This document shows, piece by piece, positions 1 to 6,090 of a DNA stretch of 8,293 nt. The first letter of the stretch is position 1. Every line of letters starts with the position of its first letter. The notes beneath the pieces were generated by a model, which did no database searches, had not been told where the DNA came from, and saw only the letters and a program-made list of their open reading frames with translations. The DNA is from Propionibacterium sp. GTDB taxonomy: Bacteria; Actinomycetota; Actinomycetes; Propionibacteriales; Propionibacteriaceae. The position numbers were made by a program, and so were the translations under genes. The stretch covers positions 1 through 8,293 of the forward strand of contig JALHFX010000090.1 of assembly GCA_022837595.1 (NCBI GenBank), read 5' to 3'.

Positions 1-1
1 C

Positions 2-196
2 TATGGCTCGCTGGACATGTACGAGATCATGTGCGCGTTCTACGATGCGGGATTCGACGGCTATGCCCGGCCTGATCACGGCCGCGATATCTGGGGTGAA
101 CAGGGGCGACCCGGCTATGGCTTGCACGACCGGGCGCTCGGCATCGCCTATCTCAGCGGATTATGGGAGGCAATCACCAAAGCGAACCGCTCCTGA
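2..196 (+). CDS. uxuA: Mannonate dehydratase, C-terminal fragment (5' end outside window)
   Basis: The frame starting at base 2 is open from the window edge to a TGA at 194-196 and encodes 64 residues. It contains GFDGYARPDHGRDIWGE followed by GRPGYGLHDRALGIAYLSG, which is the characteristic C-terminal DHG segment and terminal helix of UxuA-type mannonate dehydratases. These enzymes convert D-mannonate to 2-keto-3-deoxy-D-gluconate in cytosolic hexuronate catabolism, and the Asp-His of the DHG segment belongs to the conserved core. The fragment ends as family members normally end, so the 3' end looks intact. It is convergent with pyrB, with a large inverted repeat between them. The other + strand frame here (from base 3) is a shadow. 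The assignment rests only on the C-terminus, so a paralogous sugar-acid dehydratase of the same family is possible. Confidence 0.8.
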   Translation, partial: YGSLDMYEIMCAFYDAGFDGYARPDHGRDIWGEQGRPGYGLHDRALGIAYLSGLWEAITKANRS

Positions 197-234
197 GTGC
201 TCCGGAGCGGGCTTGCGGGGAGGTCCAAGCCCTC

Positions 235-296
235 CAGCTACCGAAAGTCGCAGTGGCTACCGGATGTTCGGTAGCCACTGCGACTTTCGGTAGCTG
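235..296. repeat. Perfect 28-bp inverted repeat with 6-nt loop
   Basis: Bases 235-262 and 269-296 are exact reverse complements, separated by the loop GATGTT (263-268). Each arm carries CTACCG near both ends, so the hexamer CTACCG or its complement CGGTAG appears four times in the element. It lies between the convergent ends of uxuA (stop at 196) and pyrB (stop at 374). It could therefore act as a shared transcription terminator, although neither side has a run of T that would make a standard intrinsic terminator. A dispersed palindromic repeat of the REP/MITE kind is the main alternative. The inverted repeat is directly visible; its function is inferred. Confidence 0.9.
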
Positions 297-318
297 CTGC
301 GAGAGGGCCTGTACATAC

Positions 319-340
319 CGGTAGCCGCTGTGGATAGCGG
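319..340. repeat. Degenerate partial copy of the neighbouring palindrome arm
   Basis: Bases 319-332 (CGGTAGCCGCTGTG) match 12 of 14 bases of the right arm of the upstream palindrome (269-282). The copy overlaps a small hairpin with arms 325-329 and 336-340 (CCGCT/AGCGG). It may be a decayed second copy of the same element. The match is short, so chance similarity is possible. Apart from this and the palindrome, I see nothing in the intergenic region 197-373. Confidence 0.35.
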
Positions 341-373
341 GTCAGAAAGGCCTTACCACAGCGATGCGAGGGC

Positions 374-1382
374 TCAGTTCCAGCGAAGGGTCGCGTCCCA
401 AGGACGTTGTTTCATCGTCGCTTTCACTTGGTCAGCGGTACAACCAAGCGTGGTGAGGAAAATCGCCATCCTGATTAGGACGCCATTGTCGGTCTGCCGA
501 AAGATCGACAACCCGGGCAGATCATCCACGTCATTCGACAAATCGAATGAGTCCATCCGCGAATCGCGTGGAAGCGGATGCATGATGATGATCTCGCAGA
601 TTACCGGCGACATTTGCCGTAGCCAACACCTCTTCGGTCATGCGTTCACGCTGGACGCGTGTCGCGTACACGACATCTGCACCGACCAATGCTTCTGTCA
701 CCGAGTCGCAGTCGACGATTAGGTGACCCCGCTCGCGGACGAACCTCTCGACATCGATCGACAGTTCGAGGCTCGGTGGGCTGAACACCTTGAACGTGAC
801 TTTCTCAGCTAGCGCCAACAGCTTCATCAGCGAATGAACCGTGCGTCCATACTTGAGATCGCCAACGACGGCAATCGTGCAGCCATCGACCGGCTTGCCG
901 CGCGCCTCGAGCTCGGATTCGAGGGTGTAGAAGTCAAGCAGCGCCTGGCTAGGGTGCTCCCCTGCCCCGTCGCCGGCGTTGACCACTGGCACCACCGAAG
1001 CTGCCGCGAACTCCGCAACCGAGCCAGCATCTGGATGGCGGACCACCAGAACGTCCGAATAACCCGACACGACCCTCGAGGTGTCGGCGATCGACTCGCC
1101 TTTGGCCATGGACGAAAAGGTGAATCCCGTAGTCGTCGTGACCTCACCGCCCAAACGTAGGAAAGCGGATTCGAAACTCAACCGGGTGCGCGTGCTCGGC
1201 TCGAAGAAGAGGCTACCGAGGATGGCCCCATCGAGCACGGTGCACACCGTGCGACGCTCGGCGATCGGACGAACCAGGTCCGCCATATCGAAGAGTCGCT
1301 GCAAGGAGATTCTGTCGAATTGCTGCACGCTAAGCAGATGCCGTCCGGGGCCAAAAGCGGGAAGACCATCGGTCGCAGTCAC
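374..1382 (-). pseudogene. pyrB: Aspartate carbamoyltransferase, frame-broken near the 3' end
   Basis: PyrB joins carbamoyl phosphate and L-aspartate to give N-carbamoyl-L-aspartate in pyrimidine synthesis. From the GTG at 1382 the first frame shows HLLS (residues 15-18), the carbamoyl-phosphate loop STRTR (63-67), SMAKGES (91-97), VVRHP (114-118), EHPSQALLD (142-150), GRTVHS (179-184) and TRVQRER (241-247). It then runs into unrelated sequence and stops at 531. The missing end, with IIMHPLPRDSR and FRQTDNGVLIRMA, lies in a second - strand frame that stops at 374. The frame change falls between about 584 and 620. The GTG at 1382 is preferred because GAGGAG sits 7 nt upstream and HLLS falls at the usual distance. 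A GTG at 1439 with its own GGGAGAG is an alternative that adds 19 residues. Either the gene is inactive or the sequence has an error here. All catalytic motifs survive, but no single frame contains them all. Confidence 0.85.
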
Positions 1383-1389
1383 TATTTTG

Positions 1390-1395
1390 CTCCTC
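1390..1395 (-). promoter_or_regulatory. Shine-Dalgarno site deciding the pyrB start
   Basis: On the - strand this reads GAGGAG, 7 nt before the GTG at 1382-1380. It is among the best ribosome-binding sites in the window. It supports the shorter pyrB start over the longer open frame that reaches 1484. Confidence 0.6.
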
Positions 1396-1399
1396 GTTC

Positions 1400-1421
1400 G
1401 ATATTCCGAGGGGAATCTATC
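1400..1421 (-). promoter_or_regulatory. Small hairpin in the pyrB 5' region
   Basis: ATTCC (1403-1407) and GGAAT (1412-1416) pair around a 4-nt loop. GAT (1400-1402) and ATC (1419-1421) extend the stem past a 2-nt bulge. It lies four bases upstream of the pyrB Shine-Dalgarno. It could be an operator or a translation-modulating leader hairpin. If pyrB starts at 1439 it would instead be coding sequence. No PyrR-type or other known pyrimidine control element was recognised. Confidence 0.25.
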
Positions 1422-1534
1422 ATGCTGCGCTGGCGTCACTGTTCGCTCTCCCGTTCTCGAACTGCCCTCAGACCTGTGGACCACGAGCCATACGGTAAAC
1501 CGCTCGATGCTGCTGGCCCCAACTAGCCTGCGGG

Positions 1535-3223
1535 TCAGCGTCTACGCGCGAGCTCGAGCAAGTCCCTCGCGTGCGCGAGACCCGAAGTGCTGTCGTCCAG
1601 CCCGCCCATCATCCGTGCTAGCTCGACCTCCCGATCAGGCCCGGTAACCTGTCTCAGATCACTTGTCGTGACCTGGCCATCGCTCGACTTCGAGACAACG
1701 AAATGCGCGGACGCGAACGCCGCTACCTGAGCCAAGTGGGTAACCACGATCACCTGCGAATACTCGGCCAGCCGGGCCAACCGACGACCGACCTCGATCG
1801 CTATCGTGCCACCGATCCCCGCATCCACTTCGTCGAAGACGAAGACGTGGCCAGGGTCAGCGGCAGCCAGGACCACCTCCAGCGCCAATCTGACGCGCGA
1901 GAGCTCGCCGCCCGAGGCGACCTTGGCCAGTGGCCCGGGCACCGCACCCGCATTCGCCGAGAAGAGCAGCTGAACATGCTCCAAGCCATCGGGACCAGGC
2001 TTGCGCAACGGCTGTAGCTTGAAACCCAAGCGCGCATGCGGCATGGCGAGCGCGGCCAATTCCTCCTGAACTGCAGCCGCGAGCCGGGCAGCCGCTGCTC
2101 CTCGCAGAACGGTAATCTGCCCACCAATCTCGAATAGCTTTGATTCGAGCTCAGCGATGAGCCCCTCAAGTTCCTCCACGCGTTGATCGCCTTGGCTGAG
2201 CCCGTCCAGCCTTGCTGTCGCATCCTGGGCCCACGCGAGCACATCGTCGATGGTTGATCCGTACTTGCGCGTCAAGCCTTTGAGCTGTGCCCGACGGGCG
2301 GTAATGGCTTCGAGGCGTAACGGATCGGCGTCCAGGTCTGCCAGATAGGACGCAACATCGGCGGCCAACTCGTTCATCTGCCCGGCGAGGATTCGCGCTG
2401 TCCCTGCCAATTCTGCCGCCTGTTCGTCGAGTCTGGCGATGTCGGTGAGCTGGCGCCTGGCTATCCCGATCATGCCGACCGCGCCAGGATCGTCCGGGTC
2501 TCCTTCGCTCGAACCGGACAATGCATGATTGGCGTGCTCCGCAAGCATCCTCAGATCGTCTATGGCCTGCAGCCTGGAAGCCTCAAGGCCCAACGCGGTG
2601 TCCTCCCCCGGCTGCGGATTCACGGCAACGATCTCGTCGAGACCGAACTGGAGTAGATCGGCCTCTCGCGCGCGCTCTTGCGCATGGTGCACCAGGTCAT
2701 CACATTCAGCGCGCAGCTGATCGCGGTGACGATATGCGCGCCGGTACTGATTGACCAAGTCGAGCAGCTCGGGGCCGCCCGCGTGGTCGAGTACCTCGCG
2801 CTGCCGGTCGGGATCGCCCAGCCGGATTTGCTCGGACTGACCGTGAATAGTGGCGAGTTCACTGGTAACCTCAGCAAGCTTCGAGATCGGAGCTTGGACC
2901 CCGCCGATGAAGGCCCGGGAGCGGCCCCGCTCACTCAACTGCCGGGCAACGAGCAACTCGTCCGCCTCGATCTCGGCGCCGATGGCTTCGAGGGTATCTG
3001 TCACCAAGGATAAATCGTTGAAACGGCCCTCGATGATCATCCGGTCCGAGCCCCGGCGCACCATTGACGAGTCAGCCCGGCCGCCGAGCAACAGACTGAG
3101 CGAGCTGACCAGCATCGTCTTCCCTGCACCCGTCTCACCCGTGATCGCAGTCATGCCAGCGGTTGGTTCGATGGTCGCCTCGGCGATAACCCCGAGGTTC
3201 GAGATTCGGAGTTCGACCAGCAT
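1535..3223 (-). CDS. recN: DNA repair protein RecN (SMC-like ATPase)
   Basis: RecN is a cytosolic SMC-family ATPase recruited to DNA double-strand breaks, where it helps recombinational repair. The 562-residue protein is close to the usual family length. It starts with the RecN N-terminus (MLVELRISNLGVIAEATIE) and a Walker A GETGAGKT at 29-36. A Q-loop region IHGQSEQ follows at about 126-132. Residues ~150-395 form the charged helical coiled-coil arms. The C-terminal lobe has the ABC signature ASGGELSR (436-443), Walker B VFVFDEVDAGIGG (460-472) and the switch histidine in VTHLAQVAA (494-502). The ATG at 3223 overlaps the nadK stop as TAATG and has no strong ribosome-binding site, so translation is probably coupled to nadK. 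It is the last intact gene of the operon; about 150 bp separate it from pyrB. Confidence 0.97.
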   Translation of the reverse strand: MLVELRISNLGVIAEATIEPTAGMTAITGETGAGKTMLVSSLSLLLGGRADSSMVRRGSDRMIIEGRFNDLSLVTDTLEAIGAEIEADELLVARQLSERGRSRAFIGGVQAPISKLAEVTSELATIHGQSEQIRLGDPDRQREVLDHAGGPELLDLVNQYRRAYRHRDQLRAECDDLVHHAQERAREADLLQFGLDEIVAVNPQPGEDTALGLEASRLQAIDDLRMLAEHANHALSGSSEGDPDDPGAVGMIGIARRQLTDIARLDEQAAELAGTARILAGQMNELAADVASYLADLDADPLRLEAITARRAQLKGLTRKYGSTIDDVLAWAQDATARLDGLSQGDQRVEELEGLIAELESKLFEIGGQITVLRGAAAARLAAAVQEELAALAMPHARLGFKLQPLRKPGPDGLEHVQLLFSANAGAVPGPLAKVASGGELSRVRLALEVVLAAADPGHVFVFDEVDAGIGGTIAIEVGRRLARLAEYSQVIVVTHLAQVAAFASAHFVVSKSSDGQVTTSDLRQVTGPDREVELARMMGGLDDSTSGLAHARDLLELARRR

Positions 3224-4152
3224 TAGGGTCGTACTCTGCTTCGGAAACCATCGATATTCAGCTCAAATTTCTTCACCAGACGTGAGGTGAACGGCTGTTC
3301 TTTGAGACGCGCGACCCGCAACGGGTGGCTGCCTCGTTCCACGTGAACTCGAGTTCCTGGCTCGATCTCAATGGAACGACGACCATCGCACCAAACGACG
3401 GCGCTGGTGCTGGAGTTGTTCGACAAGGTCAGATCGACCAGGGAGTTAGGGTCGAGAACGAGTGGACGTGCGAACAACGCGTGCGCAGCCATCGGAATGA
3501 CTTGGAATGCCTGTACATCCGGCCAGATGACCGGGCCGCCCAGCGAGAATGCGTAAGCAGTGGATCCGGTGGGTGTCGATACCAACATGCCGTCGCAGCT
3601 CCACCGAGAGACCGGCAGCTGATCGATCTCGACCAGCACGTCCAACATCTTCTCGCGGGCCCCTTTCTCGAGGGAAACCTCGTTGACCGCGAATGACGAC
3701 CAGATCGGATCTTCTCCCTCGGCATCGATCACCTGCACGTCGAGCGTGAGCCGCTCCTCAACCGAGTAGTTGCGGTCGACCACCTGTTGAACGAGCTTGT
3801 GAACGTCATGAGACTCCAGCTCCGCCAGGAATCCGACATGCCCGAGGTTAACACCCAGCAATGGCACCCCACTAGGGACTACACTCTCTGCGGCACGTAG
3901 GATGGTGCCGTCGCCACCGAAAACCACCATCAGCTCGAGTTGGTTGAAGCGATCGAGTTCGCACTGCTGAAGCTGGGCGCCGGGGACTCGCTGGCAGAGG
4001 TCGGCAATACGGTCTCCGAAGCCGACGCAGGTGATGCCTGTGTTGGCGATGCCTTGGAGGAACTTCTCCGCAACGTCAATTGCTTCGGGACGTGCCGGGT
4101 GTAGCAGAATCCCGACGCGGCGGGTTGATTCGGGTTGCGGGCTATTCGTCAC
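3223..4152 (-). CDS. nadK: NAD kinase
   Basis: NAD kinase phosphorylates NAD to NADP using ATP or, in many actinobacteria, polyphosphate. The 309-residue protein has GGDGT at 79-83, the NAD-binding Asn-Glu pair in FAVNEVSLEK (NE at 157-158), and the Gly-rich DGMLVSTPTGSTAYAFSLGG segment (187-206). A C-terminal beta-rich domain includes VVWCDGR (252-258). Length and motif order are normal for the family. The start is a GTG at 4152-4150 with only a weak upstream GGGTAGG. A mini-ORF ending in a GTGA overlap sits directly before it. The 3' end overlaps recN by one base (TAATG). The order tlyA-nadK-recN matches M. tuberculosis tlyA-ppnK-recN, which supports all three names. Confidence 0.97.
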   Translation of the reverse strand: MTNSPQPESTRRVGILLHPARPEAIDVAEKFLQGIANTGITCVGFGDRIADLCQRVPGAQLQQCELDRFNQLELMVVFGGDGTILRAAESVVPSGVPLLGVNLGHVGFLAELESHDVHKLVQQVVDRNYSVEERLTLDVQVIDAEGEDPIWSSFAVNEVSLEKGAREKMLDVLVEIDQLPVSRWSCDGMLVSTPTGSTAYAFSLGGPVIWPDVQAFQVIPMAAHALFARPLVLDPNSLVDLTLSNNSSTSAVVWCDGRRSIEIEPGTRVHVERGSHPLRVARLKEQPFTSRLVKKFELNIDGFRSRVRP

Positions 4153-4229
4153 GTTCGAAGCCTACCCAAGCCGGCAGCTATCATTCCCGGCCCTTCGTGG
4201 GTGACAACCGAGCGTTCGGTATCGATCAT
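4149..4229 (-). CDS. Candidate 26-residue mini-ORF between tlyA and nadK
   Basis: An ATG at 4229-4227 opens 26 codons that end in TGA at 4151-4149, overlapping the nadK GTG as GTGA. A weak GAAG lies about 7 nt upstream of the ATG. The peptide (MIDTERSVVTHEG then a Gly/Ala/Arg-rich end) resembles nothing I recognise. It fills most of the 116-bp gap between tlyA and nadK. It could be a translated leader that couples nadK translation, or simply a chance frame, because any frame ending on GTGA gives this geometry. Low confidence. Confidence 0.2.
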   Translation of the reverse strand: MIDTERSVVTHEGPGMIAAGLGRLRT

Positions 4230-4268
4230 GGGAATTCTTCACTCGACCACCTGTGTTTGATGAATGGC

Positions 4269-5003
4269 CTATGCCGGCAGTCGCTTGGCAAAGCAGACGA
4301 AATGCTCGACGTTGCCTGTGGACCCTGGCAGCTCACTATCGGCACGCCAGATCGGATCCCAGCCGAGCGCGGCAGCATCGTCGATGATCTGGCTGATGAC
4401 CGACTGTCGATCAGACTCCAAGCGGACGACACCCCCGGCGCCAAGGCGGTCACGCCCCACTTCGAACTGGGGTTTGATCATCAGCATCGCATTGCCAGTC
4501 GGCTTCAAGACTGCGAAAAGAGGCTCGAGCAGCATCCGCAGCGAGATGAATGAGACGTCGGCAACGATCAGGTCGACCGGCTCGTCGTCGAGATCGGCCA
4601 CGCGCAAGTCCCGCAGGTTGAGACCTTCCCTGACCCGCACACGGGGGTCGGCGCGCACGATCGGAGCCAACTGATCATGGCCAACATCGACGGCGTAGAC
4701 CGTTTCTGCCCCGCGGCTGAGCAGTACCTGGGTGAAGCCGCCCGTTGACGCGCCGGCATCGAGTACCCTCGCCGGTACCGCGAGCCCGGAGATATCGAGG
4801 GCTCCGATGAGTTTGTGAGCGGCCCGAGAGACCCAAGGATCGCGTCGGCAGTCGACGGCATCGCCGGGCCGGACCCGGTGTGCAGGCCGCTTCACGACTT
4901 GCCCGTTGACTCGTACCCGCCCGGCTTTGATCAGCTCGGATGCGTGCGAGCGGGATCTGGCTTGACCGCTGGCCGCGAGCACCTGGTCGAGTCGCTCGTT
5001 CAC
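4269..5003 (-). CDS. tlyA: TlyA family rRNA (cytidine-2'-O)-methyltransferase
   Basis: TlyA uses S-adenosylmethionine to 2'-O-methylate cytidines in rRNA (in mycobacteria, 16S C1409 and 23S C1920), which affects ribosome assembly and capreomycin sensitivity. From the GTG at 5003 the protein has 244 residues. The N-terminal S4 RNA-binding domain (about 4-53) contains RLDQVLAASGQARSRSHASE. WVSRAAHKL follows at 57-65, with the catalytic Lys at 64. The Rossmann SAM site DAGASTGGFT is at 82-91 and DVGHDQL at 106-112. ADVSFISL has Asp149, KPQFEVGR has Lys177 and NVEHF has Glu233, completing the expected Lys-Asp-Lys-Glu set. The open frame extends to a TTG at 5042, but that has no ribosome-binding site. 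The GTG at 5003 places RLD at the family's usual distance and overlaps the preceding mini-ORF as GTGA. The GTG at 5006 is an equally close alternative. Confidence 0.93.
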   Translation of the reverse strand: MNERLDQVLAASGQARSRSHASELIKAGRVRVNGQVVKRPAHRVRPGDAVDCRRDPWVSRAAHKLIGALDISGLAVPARVLDAGASTGGFTQVLLSRGAETVYAVDVGHDQLAPIVRADPRVRVREGLNLRDLRVADLDDEPVDLIVADVSFISLRMLLEPLFAVLKPTGNAMLMIKPQFEVGRDRLGAGGVVRLESDRQSVISQIIDDAAALGWDPIWRADSELPGSTGNVEHFVCFAKRLPA

Positions 5004-5098
5004 CACGACTGTTTCGCGGGCTCGGGCATCGGAATCGCGCAAGTGCGCGAACTGTCGAGTGATTCGCCGGGCACGCGGCCGCGTCCGGCCGCGGTCAT
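5000..5098 (-). CDS. Candidate 32-residue mini-ORF bridging the HAD gene and tlyA
   Basis: The ATG at 5098-5096 overlaps the HAD stop as ATGA, and the TGA at 5002-5000 overlaps the tlyA GTG at 5003 as GTGA. The frame has 32 codons, begins MTAAGRGRVPGES and ends with PEPAKQSW. It exactly spans the gap between two operon genes with the standard 4-nt coupling overlap at both ends. In M. tuberculosis a small unannotated-function gene (Rv1693) occupies the same place between Rv1692 and tlyA. No domain, signal or membrane segment is visible, and I cannot show homology to Rv1693. It could work mainly as a translational relay. Chance is possible for so short a frame. Confidence 0.4.
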   Translation of the reverse strand: MTAAGRGRVPGESLDSSRTCAIPMPEPAKQSW

Positions 5099-6090
5099 GG
5101 AATCAGGCTCAGCGTTTCGAGAGCTTCTGCAGCGTCTAGTGATTCATCGCTCCAGGTGAGCTGAGCTATCGCCCATAGGGCGTCCAATTGTTCGGACACC
5201 GAGTTCAACGGGCCGTCGATCAACACGATTCCATCGCGGGCCTCGGCACGGGCCCCGCGACAGATGACCGCATCAGCTTGCCACGACGCCTCTCGCTGCG
5301 GCTCGAGTAATCCGTCGATATTCCAGCCAATGGCTGTGGGACGCTGCTCGGGTATCGCTGTGACGAGATCCTGTTTACCGTGTGCGCCGGTGAAGACCAT
5401 GAAGGAATCAATGCCGACATTGTGAGCGCCCTCGATGTCGGTATCGAGCCGATCACCGACGAACACTGGAGCGTCCGCTTTCATCCGCTGGATGGTTTCC
5501 TGCAGCAACGGCGGGTAGGGTTTGCCGGCGACCGTAATCGGGGCATCCGGCACGGCTGCTCGCAACGCTGCAATCTGTGCGCCGGCTCCCGGAACCAGGC
5601 CGAGATGGGTTGGTCGGGTGAAGTCGGTGTTGCTACAGAACCAGCGTGCACCGTGCTGAATTGCAAAACCAGCATTATCCAGGCTGGGCCACGACAGATA
5701 CGGGTCGTAGCCTTGGACGACAGCGACCGGTCCTTCTCTGAAATCATTGACCACAGTGAATCCGGCCGTGATCATCTCATCTTTGAGTGCTTGCGCGCCA
5801 CAGACCTGTACCTTGGCACCTTCGGGTAGTTCCCTGCGCATGACCTGTGCGATCGCCTGTGCGCTGGTCACCACATCGCTCAATTGACATTCGATGCCCA
5901 AAGTATTCAGATGATCGACCACGACATCGGCACTACGGCCTGCGTTGTTGGTGACAAAACCGACCTTGACAGCCAACTTACGCAGCTCAGCCAGTGCGGC
6001 GGGAGCACCTTCGACGCCGTCGGGGCCGAGATATACGACGCCATCCAGGTCAAACATCGCGGCGTCATAGCGGTCGATAAAACGGCTCAC
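5095..6090 (-). CDS. HAD-IIA family phosphatase (NagD-like; Rv1692-type)
   Basis: This is a cytosolic haloacid dehalogenase-superfamily phosphatase that hydrolyses small phosphorylated metabolites. The nucleophile motif FDLDGVVYLG (13-22) has Asp14 and Asp16. Motif II is FVTNNAGRS (45-53), the motif III lysine is in VAGKPYPPL (Lys190), and motif IV is VGDRLDTDIEGAHNVGIDS (211-229). The NagD-type C2 cap lies between motifs II and III. The 331 residues run about 70 past the HAD core, like M. tuberculosis Rv1692, a glycerol-3-phosphate phosphatase with an extra C-terminal domain in the same position of the same operon. The real substrate here is not shown by sequence. The GTG start at 6090 overlaps the upstream stop as GTGA and has GGAGG at 6095-6099, 4 nt away. 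The 3' end overlaps the next mini-ORF as ATGA. Confidence 0.92.
   Translation of the reverse strand: MSRFIDRYDAAMFDLDGVVYLGPDGVEGAPAALAELRKLAVKVGFVTNNAGRSADVVVDHLNTLGIECQLSDVVTSAQAIAQVMRRELPEGAKVQVCGAQALKDEMITAGFTVVNDFREGPVAVVQGYDPYLSWPSLDNAGFAIQHGARWFCSNTDFTRPTHLGLVPGAGAQIAALRAAVPDAPITVAGKPYPPLLQETIQRMKADAPVFVGDRLDTDIEGAHNVGIDSFMVFTGAHGKQDLVTAIPEQRPTAIGWNIDGLLEPQREASWQADAVICRGARAEARDGIVLIDGPLNSVSEQLDALWAIAQLTWSDESLDAAEALETLSLIP

Noticed and set aside
3..293. 96-codon + strand frame at the left edge
   Set aside because: The neighbouring frame from base 2 encodes the uxuA C-terminus; this one runs into the palindrome and has no family features.
330..722. 130-codon + strand open frame
   Set aside because: It lies antisense to both frames of pyrB, which has clear family motifs; the predicted protein shows none.
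374..1382. Programmed ribosomal frameshift in pyrB
   Set aside because: No clear slippery heptamer or downstream structure was seen at 584-620, and this is not a known feature of the family; mutation or sequence error is simpler.
4207..4220. Small hairpin ACCGA/TCGGT between tlyA and nadK as a terminator
   Set aside because: The stem is only 5 bp with no T-run, inside an otherwise coupled operon.
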